64,000 nucleotides of DNA from Peribacillus sp. Bi96 (GCF_918698115.1 NZ_CAKKLV010000005.1:62001-126000), one strand, 5' to 3'; positions 18,148-27,484 are shown, numbered from the stretch's first letter. Notes: generated from the sequence alone by a model not told the origin. A program made the numbers and translations.

Positions 18148-19695
18148 TTATTTTCCGCCTTTTTGATAATGCAGCTTATAAATATCGTGGCGTCGATCTT
18201 TCAATTGCCTTACTGTACCGGACTGTCTTTCTCGTCGTAAGATTTCCAAATCAACATCGCCAATCAGAACCATCTCAAGATTCGGGCTCGTTTCCCCTAC
18301 TATGCCGTCACGCGCAAATTCGAAATCGGATGGGGCAAAAATCCCTGATTGAGCATATTGGATATCCATATTTTCCGTTTGCGGCAGATTCCCGACAGTT
18401 CCGGAAATGACCGTATAAATTTGATTTTCCACTGCACGGGCCTGGGCACAATAACGAACGCGCAAGTAGCCTTGCCGATCTTCTGTACAAAATGGAGTGA
18501 ATATGATTTTGGCCCCCATGTCGGTTGCAATCCGGGCGAGTTCCGGAAACTCAATATCATAACAAATTTGTATGGCGATCTTCCCACAGTCCGTATCAAA
18601 AACGCGAACGCGATCACCTGCGTTGATTCCCCACCATTTTCTTTCATTCGGTGTGATATGAATCTTATATTGTTTTTCAATCGTCCCGTCGCGACGGAAT
18701 AAATAAGCGATGTTATAGATATTGTCATCGTCTTCTTTAACGAAATGGGAACCACCGATGATATTGATGTTATACCTTACTGCTAAAGTGGTGAACAATT
18801 CAATGTATTGCTCCGTGAAATCGGACAGTTTCCTAACAGCCAAGCTTGGTGATCTTTCATTTAAGAAAGACATCAGCTGGGTCGTGAACAATTCCGGGAA
18901 TACGGCGAAATCGGCATTGGCATCCGAAGCCACGTCGGTGAAATACTCGACTTGGTTCGCGAAGTCTTCGAATGAATCGATTTTACGCAGCATGTATTGC
19001 ACGACGCAGATTCTTACAGGTTCAGATGTTTTATAATAACGTTTTGTTTTCGCCTGATAATCGACGTTATTCCACTCCATGAGCGTAGCATACTTATTGG
19101 ATTGCAAATCATCCGGCAAGTAATTCGGATTGATTCTCATGAGCGTGAAGCCATTTAAAAGCTGGAACGAAAGTACCGGGTCATATATTTTATGCAATTG
19201 CACTTCTTTCACATATTCCCTAGGTAATAGTTCCTCCGCATGTTTATGGTAATTGGGAATCCTGCCGCCGATAATGATACTTTTCAAATTCAATTGGGCA
19301 ACAAGTTCTTTCCTTGAATCATATAGTCTTTGACCGATTTTCATCCTGCGGAATTTAGGATGGACCATGACCTCGATGCCATATAAATTATAACCGTCCG
19401 GATTATGATTCGTAATGTATCCATTATCCGTTACATCGTCCCATGTATGGCGATCATCATATTCGTCAAAATTAATAATGAGGCTGGAACATGAGCCAAT
19501 CACTTTTCCATCATATTCAGCTACGAATTGACCTTCCGGAAAAATTGCCAGGTGGCTCTCAAGCTGATTTCGTTTCCAAGGCACCATTCCAGGAAAGCAA
19601 CTCGATTGCAAAGCAATTATTTCATCTATGTCTCCCAGCTTCATATTGCGTATTTCCATAATTTTTTCATATTTATGCAGGTCCAAATTAGGCAT
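18148..19695 (-). CDS. yhcX: Bifunctional GNAT acetyltransferase / carbon-nitrogen hydrolase (YhcX)
   Basis: 515 residues in two domains. Residues about 13-170 are a GNAT fold (MVHPKFRRMKIGQRLYDSRKE is the acyl-CoA loop). Residues about 225-510 are a nitrilase-superfamily amidohydrolase with the triad Glu268 (FPELF), Lys344 (KQYKIH) and Cys378 (QICYDIEFPE). The fusion is the same as B. subtilis YhcX; the substrates are not established. ATG at 19695 with aaaggag ten bases upstream. It is next to pgcA, in line with the conserved block. Confidence 0.9.
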   Translation of the reverse strand: MPNLDLHKYEKIMEIRNMKLGDIDEIIALQSSCFPGMVPWKRNQLESHLAIFPEGQFVAEYDGKVIGSCSSLIINFDEYDDRHTWDDVTDNGYITNHNPDGYNLYGIEVMVHPKFRRMKIGQRLYDSRKELVAQLNLKSIIIGGRIPNYHKHAEELLPREYVKEVQLHKIYDPVLSFQLLNGFTLMRINPNYLPDDLQSNKYATLMEWNNVDYQAKTKRYYKTSEPVRICVVQYMLRKIDSFEDFANQVEYFTDVASDANADFAVFPELFTTQLMSFLNERSPSLAVRKLSDFTEQYIELFTTLAVRYNINIIGGSHFVKEDDDNIYNIAYLFRRDGTIEKQYKIHITPNERKWWGINAGDRVRVFDTDCGKIAIQICYDIEFPELARIATDMGAKIIFTPFCTEDRQGYLRVRYCAQARAVENQIYTVISGTVGNLPQTENMDIQYAQSGIFAPSDFEFARDGIVGETSPNLEMVLIGDVDLEILRRERQSGTVRQLKDRRHDIYKLHYQKGGK

Positions 19696-19897
19696 TTTCC
19701 TCAGACTCCTTTAATCTCTTCCATAAGAATTATACCCCTTATTTAAAAATTAAAACAACTCAACCTACCCAAGGATTTCAAAATTGCGTAGCTAAAATCC
19801 ATACTGAATGTCCTCGAAAAAGAATATATATTTTACAGACCCCATCCATACATACTATACTTTTCATGAGAGCAAAAAGAGATGGGGAAGAGGAACC

Positions 19898-20333
19898 ATG
19901 AACAAGACTATACGCAATGGGGAAAACTTATTATTTGTGGCCTTGGCTGCTCCATCATTGCTATGTTTGGAAGCTTATATTTCTCTGAAATTAAGCAAAA
20001 TGAACCGTTTGCGCTCTGTTGGTATCAGCGTATCATCATATATCCTTTTACAATCATTTTAGGAATTGCAATCATTCGAAAAGATCATTGGATTTGCTTG
20101 TATACCATGATAGTAACAGCCATCGGTGCATTTATTCCCACGTATCGTTATTTTGTGCAAAAGGTTTCATTCTTTCCCGACCACACCCTTGCATGCGGAA
20201 GGGTTCCATGTATAGGACAATATATTGACGTGTTTGGTTTCATTACCATCCCGTTCTAGCCTTGACTGCATTCGTCATTATTTTCATATGCAGTTACATC
20301 GTATGGACAAGACCCAAGGAGGTTGCAGCTTAA
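19898..20333 (+). pseudogene. bdbC/dsbB-like thiol-disulfide oxidoreductase, decayed
   Basis: BdbC-type proteins re-oxidise thioredoxin-like partners in the membrane through two Cys pairs. Here the reading frame is broken. The ATG at 19898 with gaagagg upstream opens one frame, while GSLYFSEI and WYQR lie in another (frame shift about 19950). A further base is missing at about 20258, so FGFITIPF meets a stop while the last membrane helix (LALTAFVIIF) continues in the next frame to 20333. The first motif reads EPFALCWYQR: the first Cys of CxxC is Phe. The second pair (CGRVPC) is kept. The stop overlaps the next gene's ATG. Confidence 0.75.
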
Positions 20334-20803
20334 TGAAGAAAATGGCTATTTTTTTAGTGATAATCGTCGCCCTTTTTGTCCTGCTGGGCGTTTTTACAAA
20401 CATGAAAAAAGAAGAAAAATCAAAAGGAAATCCATACGGCAAGGATAAACTTAAACCCGCTACTGTCGATCAGCTGGATGACCCTAATTATCAAAACTTG
20501 ATCCTTCCTGTAGAGTTGGAGCAGGACCTCCAAGATAGTAAAGACGTGACCGTTTATTTCTATAGTCCTACGAATTCAATCAGTCAAAAAACCACTCCAG
20601 TCGTGGCACCTTTGGCAGAGAAATTGGGTATTGATCTTGTGCAATTCAACCTTTTGGAGTTTGAACAAGGATGGAGCGATTATGGCATCAAAAAAACCCC
20701 GACCATCGTACACTATAAGAATGGACAAGAACAAGAACGGATCGATGGCTATAATGATGAGGAAACCTTCGAGAAATGGTTCGAGGACAACGATATTAAT
20801 TAA
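20333..20803 (+). CDS. Thioredoxin-like membrane-anchored protein lacking its CxxC cysteines
   Basis: 156 residues: an N-terminal membrane anchor (about 4-22), a linker, and a thioredoxin fold with TVYFYSPT at the strand before the active site and a cis-Pro segment GIKKTPTIVHYKNG. Where the family has SPTCxxC, this protein has SPTNSIS, so both redox cysteines (positions 81 and 84) are replaced by Asn and Ser. ATG at 20333 behind aaggagg, overlapping the bdbC remnant stop (TAATG). With the partner also damaged, it is probably a non-redox leftover, although its frame is intact. Confidence 0.78.
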   Translation: MKKMAIFLVIIVALFVLLGVFTNMKKEEKSKGNPYGKDKLKPATVDQLDDPNYQNLILPVELEQDLQDSKDVTVYFYSPTNSISQKTTPVVAPLAEKLGIDLVQFNLLEFEQGWSDYGIKKTPTIVHYKNGQEQERIDGYNDEETFEKWFEDNDIN

Positions 20804-20816
20804 GGATGGATAAAAA

Positions 20817-20869
20817 TGAGCCGGCCCTAACGGAAATGCTTCTCCCGTTATAGCCGGCTCATTTTTTTT
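20817..20869. terminator. Bidirectional terminator
   Basis: tgagccggc and gccggctca pair around an inner stem (taacgg/ccgtta). Eight T follow on the plus strand and five A precede it. It ends the thioredoxin-like gene and yhcU. Confidence 0.85.
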
Positions 20870-20872
20870 GCC

Positions 20873-21319
20873 TTATACTAAATATTGATTCGCTACCTGG
20901 ATATCCATCATCTGCACATCTTTACTCGCTTCATGGCTTATACATGAAAAATGGTCATAATAAAAAGGGAAAAAGATTCCGTATTCATTCAATAGTGCAA
21001 TGTTATGCTGGAACAATTCTTCAGAATCAGATTCCATCATTAAAGAATCTTCTCTCTTCTGTTTGTCTAATATAGACATGAGGACTTGAAGGCACGTCAT
21101 TACTTGAAATGCGTCTCGTAATGTTGCTAAATAGGTAAAGGAACTTTGATTGGGCTCCAAAACGCCGATTTCGCGAAAATGAAGGATTTCACTTTCCGTA
21201 AAGTACTTTGGAAATACAGATTCATAGAAACGAGCAACGAGACTCGCTATTTCTTGCTCTTGTTCTTCCGTTGAAGAAAAGACCGTCTTCACTAAAAAAA
21301 CCACCTTTTTCAGATCCAT
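20873..21319 (-). CDS. yhcU: YhcU-like DUF5365 protein
   Basis: 148 residues, soluble, helical, acidic. Features such as VFLVKTVFSSTEEQEQEIASLV near the start and FRDAFQVMTCLQVLMSIL-like sequence in the middle match the YhcU/DUF5365 group. Function unknown. ATG at 21319. It is divergent from the pseudouridine synthase (yhcT), as its B. subtilis counterpart neighbours yhcT. The bidirectional terminator at 20817-20869 closes it. Confidence 0.75.
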   Translation of the reverse strand: MDLKKVVFLVKTVFSSTEEQEQEIASLVARFYESVFPKYFTESEILHFREIGVLEPNQSSFTYLATLRDAFQVMTCLQVLMSILDKQKREDSLMMESDSEELFQHNIALLNEYGIFFPFYYDHFSCISHEASKDVQMMDIQVANQYLV

Positions 21320-21523
21320 TAGACCTATCTTGTTATATGTATATACTAGGACAAGCGATTTCTTTCCCTATAGAATAACATAAAAATTGTAAAAAACATG
21401 TGGTAATTTCCACCACGAAATTATTGACAATAGGACCAAGGTTTCTTTTTTAGATTTTATCCTTAATTATTATATATTTTTTTCCTTTACACACAATCAA
21501 ACAGGCCGAAAGTAGGAATTAAA

Positions 21524-22438
21524 ATGGAATATTTCAATATAACAAACCAACATTTATTAATAGAAGTTCTGCAAAGCTGGAATGGGTTATCCTTGGAAAA
21601 ACTTTTTAGGGAGCGGTGGAAAGCCCCTAAGAAGTTGGTGCATGAGTGGAGAATGAGTAAAGAATTGATGTTGAACGGCAATTCCGTCCCATGGTCAACT
21701 GTCCTTACTGAAGGAGATACGATCAGCATCCCCTTACTTGATGATGCTGAAAAAGAAAACGTTAAAGCTGCAGACTTAGGAATTTCCATCTTATATGAAG
21801 ATGATGTGTTGTTGGTAGCCAATAAACCGGCAGGAATGGATACGCACCCTTCACAACCCGGTGACGCAAATTCCCTCATCAATGGAGTGGCATACCATCT
21901 TCAACACACCGGCCAGACTTGTATGATAAAGCATATTCATAGGCTGGATAAAGATACCACAGGTGCAGTCCTTTTTGCTAAAAACCGCCTCATTGGGTCC
22001 ATTCTGGATAGAATGTTAGAGGAAAGGGAAATCAAACGGACATATCTTGCTTTAGTAGAAGGAATCATTAAAAACGATCAAGGCGAAATCAAAGAAAAAA
22101 TAGGCCGTGACCGCCACCATGCTACAAGGCGGAGAGTTTCTCCTACAGGCCAGACAGCAGTCACCCATTATCGGGTTCTCAATCGTGATTCCAAGAAAAA
22201 CTTGACATTCGTCAGCTGCACCTTGGAAAGTGGCCGAACCCACCAGATCCGGGTGCATTTCAGTCACTTGCAACACCCTTTGGCAGGAGATACCCTATAT
22301 GGCGGAAGGCGGACATTTCCACGTCAAGCCCTGCATGCACGGAAAATCGAATTCACCCACCCCATTTCCGAACAAAAAATGACTATAGAAGCTCCATTTA
22401 TCGATAGCCCTGAAATATTCAATGTTCACCTATTATAA
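21524..22438 (+). CDS. yhcT: RluA/RluD-family pseudouridine synthase (YhcT)
   Basis: 304 residues. Catalytic motif HRLDKDTTG puts the nucleophilic Asp at 142; later motifs RRRVSPTGQTAVTHYRVL and SGRTHQIRVHFSHLQHPLAGDTLYGG complete the RluA fold. It isomerises uridines in rRNA or tRNA; the target site cannot be told from sequence. The first 80 residues resemble a degenerate S4 region. ATG at 21524 behind aaagtagg. Own terminator at 22446-22485. Confidence 0.9.
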   Translation: MEYFNITNQHLLIEVLQSWNGLSLEKLFRERWKAPKKLVHEWRMSKELMLNGNSVPWSTVLTEGDTISIPLLDDAEKENVKAADLGISILYEDDVLLVANKPAGMDTHPSQPGDANSLINGVAYHLQHTGQTCMIKHIHRLDKDTTGAVLFAKNRLIGSILDRMLEEREIKRTYLALVEGIIKNDQGEIKEKIGRDRHHATRRRVSPTGQTAVTHYRVLNRDSKKNLTFVSCTLESGRTHQIRVHFSHLQHPLAGDTLYGGRRTFPRQALHARKIEFTHPISEQKMTIEAPFIDSPEIFNVHLL

Positions 22439-22445
22439 AGTCATA

Positions 22446-22485
22446 AAAAAAAGAACACCGTTCCCTTACGGAGCGGTGTTCTTTT
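22446..22485 (+). terminator. Terminator of yhcT
   Basis: aaaagaacaccg and cggtgttctttt form a 12-base-pair stem eight bases past the stop codon. Confidence 0.85.
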
Positions 22486-22605
22486 AATTTCTTCCTTATA
22501 TATGAAATACAATTGTCCCCATATCTCGATTTCCTTTGGATTTCCTATCGGACGTTTTATCTCCACGAAGGTCGGATTTCACTCCAAATAGCATAAGGAT
22601 ATGAA

Positions 22606-22641
22606 CAAAAAAAATAGCTGGCCTCTTCGGCCAGCTTTATT
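22606..22641. terminator. Terminator of the GlsB-like gene
   Basis: agctggcc-tcttc-ggccagct with an A-run on the left and a T-run on the right, so it can act in both directions. It lies just after the small membrane protein gene. Confidence 0.82.
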
Positions 22642-22648
22642 TTTGTAG

Positions 22649-22903
22649 TTATGATGCTTTTCTCATGCCTTTTAAGATAAGGCTTAAGATGAAGACAAAT
22701 ACGATTGCCCCAATCAATGCTGGAATAATAGCGAAATCCGCTACTGAAGGTCCCCAGTTCCCAAGAATTAATGAACCTAACCATGCACCAACAAAACCTG
22801 CGATAATGTTACCGATAATTCCAAATGGTACATCACGCCCAACGATCATACCTGCTAACCAACCAATGATACCTCCGATAATTAATGACCATAAAAATCC
22901 CAT
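22649..22903 (-). CDS. GlsB/YeaQ/YmgE-family small membrane protein
   Basis: 84 residues with three hydrophobic segments and the family motif GGIIGWLAGMIVGRD near the start, then GNIIAGFVGAWLG. These transglycosylase-associated-type proteins are common stress-induced membrane proteins without a proven activity. ATG at 22903 behind aaggagga. Monocistronic. Confidence 0.88.
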   Translation of the reverse strand: MGFLWSLIIGGIIGWLAGMIVGRDVPFGIIGNIIAGFVGAWLGSLILGNWGPSVADFAIIPALIGAIVFVFILSLILKGMRKAS

Positions 22904-23301
22904 AATATATTTCCTCCTTCAAATTTAGTTATAATTTTTTCACCTGCAACAGCAGACAACAAGAAATTTCATCACTTCCATCCAGTCATGCCTTTTCAGT
23001 TCTTTAACGTTAATTCAAATGGTATGATGCCGTTATCCAATTCAATGGGTAGAGTTAGCTAGCTATAGCCCCTGAGGAACTAATTGGACACTCCTCAATG
23101 TGTTAGTGTGTTTTTCTTTTTGTTTGCCGCTGTACTCATTATTTTCCCCGTTTTAATAATCTAAAACCTATTTTTTTTTATAAATATTTGACAGCAAAAA
23201 AAGGATTATTAGACATATGAAACGGGTATACCATATGCTTAACTTTGTCACATAGTTAGTATAAGCATTAACTGTCGCAAATATGTTCTTATAGGTAAAA
23301 G
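22904..23301. other. Intergenic stretch, nothing definite
   Basis: About 400 bases of AT-rich sequence between the GlsB-like gene (minus) and the aldo/keto reductase terminator. It must hold the GlsB-like promoter. I saw no open frame with a ribosome-binding site, and no repeat or convincing sigma-B or sigma-A promoter. Confidence 0.4.
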
Positions 23302-23328
23302 AAAAAGGATGCCCCTTGGGACACCCTT
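23302..23328 (-). terminator. Terminator of the aldo/keto reductase gene
   Basis: On the minus strand agggtgtccc pairs with ggggcatcct (two weak pairs) and is followed by TTTTTC. Confidence 0.65.
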
Positions 23329-23363
23329 CCTAACTTATTTTTATATTCGTACAGGACGCACTT

Positions 23364-24194
23364 TTAGAACAAAAGTTCATCGGGATTGCTTCCGAAACGT
23401 TCATTTTTGTTCAAGGCATCTATTTGATTCATTTCATTTAGGCTCAAAGAAAAGTCAAAGACCTCTGCATTCTCCTCGATACGTGACGGCGTAATCGATT
23501 TAGGTATAACCACGATATCATGTTGCAGATGCCATCTAATTAATACTTGTGCGGAACTCTTCCCATGCTTCTTCGCTATATGATTAATCGTTGGTTCCTC
23601 CAGTAGGTTCCCCCTGCCTAGTGGACTCCATGCTTCTACCTTGATTTCATGTTTTGCACAGTATTCACGAATTTCCACTTGAGTCAAAAGTGGATGCAAT
23701 TCGATTTGATTGACGACTGGTTTGACTTCACATTTCGCAAGTAAATTTTCCAAATGATGAACATGGAAATTACTTACACCGATTGATTTCACTTTTCCAT
23801 CCTTATAAAGCTTTTCTAACGCTTTCCAGGTTTCCAGGTATTTGTCTTTTCCTGGCCAGTGGATTAAGTATAAATCCAAATACTCCAAGCCAAGACGTTT
23901 TAAACTAGCATCAAATGCCTGTAGCGTCGATTCGTATCCTTGCTCTGTATTCCACACTTTAGAAGTAATGAACAATTCATCACGAGGGACTCCGCACTCA
24001 GAAATCGCCTGTCCTACTCCCTCTTCATTTTCATAAATGGCAGCTGTATCAATAGCGCGGTATCCTACTTCGATTGCTTTCTTGACAGATTCAACCGTTT
24101 CATTGCCGTTCTTCACTTTGAAAACACCGAAACCCAGCTGTGGCATTTGAACTCCGTTATGTAAAGTGATCGTTTCCCCAATATTTGAAATCAT
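23364..24194 (-). CDS. Aldo/keto reductase (YvgN/glyoxal reductase type)
   Basis: 276 residues, a single-domain (beta/alpha)8 NADPH-dependent reductase. The tetrad is complete: Asp49 and Tyr54 (AIDTAAIYENE), Lys79 (ITSKVWN) and His112 (LIHWPG). GVSNFHVHHLE and VVIPKSITPSRIEENAEVFDF form the cofactor-binding end. B. subtilis homologues reduce methylglyoxal and other aldehydes. The ATG at 24194 was preferred over the one at 24200, which is crowded against the aaggggg site. Monocistronic. Confidence 0.9.
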   Translation of the reverse strand: MISNIGETITLHNGVQMPQLGFGVFKVKNGNETVESVKKAIEVGYRAIDTAAIYENEEGVGQAISECGVPRDELFITSKVWNTEQGYESTLQAFDASLKRLGLEYLDLYLIHWPGKDKYLETWKALEKLYKDGKVKSIGVSNFHVHHLENLLAKCEVKPVVNQIELHPLLTQVEIREYCAKHEIKVEAWSPLGRGNLLEEPTINHIAKKHGKSSAQVLIRWHLQHDIVVIPKSITPSRIEENAEVFDFSLSLNEMNQIDALNKNERFGSNPDELLF

Positions 24195-24200
24195 TGTCAT

Positions 24201-24570
24201 TCCCCCTTACTTTTATTTACCAATTATACATCTCCCCTCCTTCTATTTCTAACCATAAGCCTCGGAATATTGAGGGGCACTAAACTGAAAATAATCCCGT
24301 TTTATCAGATTTCCCTCCCTTAAATTCTTCACCAAATTAATTAATTTGTAAAAAAATGACGAAACATCTATCCTTATTGATATGAAATTCGTTACAATTA
24401 TATAGTCCGTTTTAAAACAAGGAAAAAAGAAGGTGCCATCTTTAAAGAATAATCAAACATAAAACTCCCATTCTAAATGGTGAGGAGTTGCAAAACTGCC
24501 CAACGCCCATTCAATGGTCACAATCCAACTTTACTTTTTACATACTTGAAATTAAGGGAGTCTTCTATGT
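24201..24570 (+). promoter_or_regulatory. Upstream region of the first pit gene
   Basis: TTGATA (24377-24382) with a TATATA element 16 bases on is a plausible sigma-A promoter. It contains the 13-mer aattcgttacaat (24386-24398), which recurs exactly at 25728-25740 ahead of the DUF47 gene. That leaves a leader of about 160 bases before the ATG, with no structure I could assign. A shared regulator such as PhoP is possible but not shown. Confidence 0.45.
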
Positions 24571-25569
24571 ATGAACAGCATATTCATCTTAACCGCGCTA
24601 ATTATTATTTTTGCTTTGGTCTTTGACTTTATCAATGGGTTCCATGATACGGCCAATGCCATAGCAACAGCCGTATCAACCAAGGCGCTTAAACCACGTC
24701 ATGCAATCATCTTGGCTGCGGTCATGAATTTATTAGGAGCGCTGACATTTACCGGTGTAGCGCACACCATTACAAAGGATATCGTTGATCCTTTCACATT
24801 AACCAATGGAACTTATGTAATTATGGCTGCTCTGCTTTCAGCAATAACGTGGAATTTAGTCACCTGGTATTTTGGAATTCCAAGCAGTTCATCCCATGCA
24901 ATCATTGGTTCGATAGCAGGAGCGGCCATTGTCGCTAGTGGATTTGATGCAATTAAATGGAGTGGTTTCACTAAAATTATCCAAGCATTGATTCTATCTC
25001 CTATCCTTGCCTTTTCGCTTGGATTCATTGTATATAGTATCTTCAAGGTGATTTTCAAAAATAATAATTTAGGAAAGACCAACAAACGATTCAGGAGAAT
25101 ACAAATTCTCACGGCTGCCATCCAGTCCTATACACATGGTACGAATGATGCGCAAAAATCCATGGGTATCATCACTATGGCTTTAATCGCTAACGGATAT
25201 GCCTCTAACTCCGAGGTACCTTTCTGGGTACAATTATCCTGTGCAATTGCCATGGCGCTTGGTACATCCATCGGTGGTTGGAAGATCATTAAAACCGTCG
25301 GTGGTAAAATCATGAAAATACGTCCCGTTAACGGGGTTGCTGCGGATGTGACTGGTGCAGCCATCATTTTCGGTGCTACCTTCCTGCATATGCCTGTCAG
25401 TACGACACATGTCATTTCTTCATCCATACTTGGTGTGGGTTCTGCACACCGGATTAAAGGGGTAAAATGGGGAACTGCTAAAAGCATGTTGATTACTTGG
25501 TTCATAACCTTGCCGATTTCCGCATCATTGGCAGGAATAATTTATTATTTAATTGCTTTATTTTTATAG
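24571..25569 (+). CDS. pit: Low-affinity inorganic phosphate transporter, PiT family (copy 1)
   Basis: 332 residues, about ten membrane segments, with the two PiT signature repeats: FDFINGFHDTANAIATAVSTKAL near the N terminus and SYTHGTNDAQKSMGIITMALIANGY in the second half. It imports phosphate (as metal phosphate) with protons. ATG at 24571 with aagggag ten bases upstream. It has its own terminator, then a DUF47 gene and a second, closely similar pit gene follow on the same strand. Confidence 0.93.
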   Translation: MNSIFILTALIIIFALVFDFINGFHDTANAIATAVSTKALKPRHAIILAAVMNLLGALTFTGVAHTITKDIVDPFTLTNGTYVIMAALLSAITWNLVTWYFGIPSSSSHAIIGSIAGAAIVASGFDAIKWSGFTKIIQALILSPILAFSLGFIVYSIFKVIFKNNNLGKTNKRFRRIQILTAAIQSYTHGTNDAQKSMGIITMALIANGYASNSEVPFWVQLSCAIAMALGTSIGGWKIIKTVGGKIMKIRPVNGVAADVTGAAIIFGATFLHMPVSTTHVISSSILGVGSAHRIKGVKWGTAKSMLITWFITLPISASLAGIIYYLIALFL

Positions 25570-25576
25570 CACCTTC

Positions 25577-25607
25577 AGCCTTTTCGTATCGGAAAGGCTT
25601 TTTTTTT
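25577..25607 (+). terminator. Terminator of pit copy 1
   Basis: agccttt-tcgtatcg-gaaaggct followed by nine T, right after the stop codon. Confidence 0.88.
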
Positions 25608-25727
25608 TGCAAATTCTGCTTTGAAAGTGTAACTGTTTCCCATTTTTTACTTATCCTTGTTTTGGTTTGTAAAGTTTTATTAAGATTTTGTAAATTTTCG
25701 TCGAAAAACCTTCCCTGTTCCTACATG

Positions 25728-25740
25728 AATTCGTTACAAT
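25728..25740 (+). promoter_or_regulatory. Repeat of the pit-upstream 13-mer
   Basis: aattcgttacaat is identical to 24386-24398 and lies 67 bases before the DUF47 start codon, suggesting a common regulatory site or promoter spacer for both transcripts. Confidence 0.4.
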
Positions 25741-25807
25741 CAATTTGTTAATACTAAGCGTACGACTAAAGTGCGTAAATTTGCATGACTAATTGGGAGG
25801 CTTTAAC

Positions 25808-26428
25808 ATGGCTTTTAAATCAAAAAAAGACAAATTCGCAGTAATGCTTTTCAACATCGCTCAAAATCTTAAAGAGGGTGCTGACTATTTCGCGGATTAT
25901 AAATTGAAAAACATCTCCGATCTTAAGGTATTTTCAGATACCATGAAAGATTATGAGCATAAAGGCGATTCAATGGTTCATAACGTGATTAAAGAGCTGA
26001 ACAATGCCTTCATCACTCCTATCGAACGCGAGGATATCCTTGAATTAACCATGAGAATGGATGATGTCATTGACGGTTTAGAACACTGTGCCGCATTATT
26101 CGAAATGTACTCCATTGTCAATGCAGATGAGTATATGCTTAAGTTTGTGGATGCCATCAAAGAGTGTACGTATGAAATTGAAATAGCTGTCGATACACTA
26201 TCCACAAAAAAATTACCAATGATTCGTGAAAATGCAATCAAAATTAAAGATCTTGAATCAGTTTGCGACGGAATTCAACGTCAATCGATCAAAAACTTAT
26301 TTACTGTTGAAAAAGATCCAATCAGGATCATTCAATATAAAGAAATATATGAAAGCCTTGAAGAGATAGCCGATCACTGTCAAGCAGTGGCCAATACACT
26401 TGAAACAATCATAATGAAAAACGCCTAA
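25808..26428 (+). CDS. DUF47 family PiT-accessory protein
   Basis: 206 residues, soluble and helical, PhoU-like. YEHKGDSMVHNVIKELNNAFITPIEREDI (about 50-80) is the family signature with metal-binding E/D positions, and ADHCQAVANTLE ends it. DUF47 proteins are encoded beside PiT transporters and are thought to modulate them. ATG at 25808 behind gggagg. The second pit starts 15 bases downstream, so these two are an operon. Confidence 0.9.
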   Translation: MAFKSKKDKFAVMLFNIAQNLKEGADYFADYKLKNISDLKVFSDTMKDYEHKGDSMVHNVIKELNNAFITPIEREDILELTMRMDDVIDGLEHCAALFEMYSIVNADEYMLKFVDAIKECTYEIEIAVDTLSTKKLPMIRENAIKIKDLESVCDGIQRQSIKNLFTVEKDPIRIIQYKEIYESLEEIADHCQAVANTLETIIMKNA

Positions 26429-26443
26429 GGAGTACCCCAATAA

Positions 26444-27442
26444 ATGGATACTTTATTAATTTTAACAATATTAATCGTTTTCTTTGCTTTAGCATTTGAC
26501 TTTATCAATGGTTTCCATGATACAGCCAATGCAATAGCGACTGCTGTTTCAACAAAGGCCATGAAGCCTCGTCATGCCATCATCATGGCTGCCATCATGA
26601 ATTTCGTCGGAGCTATGACATTTACAGGCGTAGCGAAGACCATCACGAAGGATATAGTGGATCCGTTCACGCTTCCGAATGGTTCATATGTAATCTTGGC
26701 TGCTCTTCTTGCAGCGATCATATGGAACCTTCTTACCTGGTATTACGGAATCCCAAGCAGTTCCTCCCACGCATTGATCGGTTCGATTGCAGGTGCCGCT
26801 ATCGCTGCAGCAGGCTTCGCCGGCATTAAATGGGAAGGTTTCATGAAAATTCTTCAAGCTTTGATTTTCTCCCCGCTAATTGCGTTTGCAATCGGGTTTA
26901 TCGTTTACAGCATCTTTAAAGTAGTCTTTAAAAACAATAACTTGACTAAAACAAACCAGAAATTCCGTACGATACAGATTGCTACAGCAGCACTTCAATC
27001 GTATACCCACGGAACGAATGACGCTCAAAAAGCGATGGGTATCATCACGATGGCACTTATTGCAAATGGTTATGCATCAAATTCCGATATCCCCTTCTGG
27101 GTTCAATTTTCCTGTGCAGTAGCAATGGGACTTGGAACTTCCGTAGGTGGATGGAAAATCATTAAAACCGTTGGCGGCAAAATCATGAAGATCCGTCCGG
27201 TCAATGGTGTTGCAGCGGATTTAACTGGCGCCTTCATCATCTTCGGCGCGACCGTAATACACATGCCAGTCAGTACAACCCATGTCATTTCTTCTTCAAT
27301 CCTAGGAGTTGGATCGGCCCATCGTGTCAAGGGCGTAAAATGGGGAACGGCAAAAAGAATGATCATCACTTGGTTCATTACCATTCCGATTTCGGCAACA
27401 TTAGCAGGTTTGATTTATCTTTTGATTAATTTAATATTCTAA
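26444..27442 (+). CDS. pit: Inorganic phosphate transporter, PiT family (copy 2)
   Basis: 332 residues, exactly the length of copy 1 and strongly similar throughout, including the N-terminal INGFHDTANAIATAVSTKAM and internal SYTHGTNDAQKAMGIITMAL signatures. The start context ggagtaccccaataa-ATG is close behind the DUF47 gene, so translation may be coupled. The copies differ mostly by conservative changes and silent sites, so this is an old tandem duplication with both copies under selection. Terminator at 27447-27484. Confidence 0.93.
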   Translation: MDTLLILTILIVFFALAFDFINGFHDTANAIATAVSTKAMKPRHAIIMAAIMNFVGAMTFTGVAKTITKDIVDPFTLPNGSYVILAALLAAIIWNLLTWYYGIPSSSSHALIGSIAGAAIAAAGFAGIKWEGFMKILQALIFSPLIAFAIGFIVYSIFKVVFKNNNLTKTNQKFRTIQIATAALQSYTHGTNDAQKAMGIITMALIANGYASNSDIPFWVQFSCAVAMGLGTSVGGWKIIKTVGGKIMKIRPVNGVAADLTGAFIIFGATVIHMPVSTTHVISSSILGVGSAHRVKGVKWGTAKRMIITWFITIPISATLAGLIYLLINLIF

Positions 27443-27446
27443 AATA

Positions 27447-27484
27447 AAAAATCCCTTCCTATTTCAATCGGACGGGATTTTCTG
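27447..27484 (+). terminator. Terminator of the DUF47-pit operon
   Basis: aatccc...gggatt arms with an imperfect inner stem (ttcct/atcgga region), starting just after the stop and ending in tttt. Confidence 0.65.
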
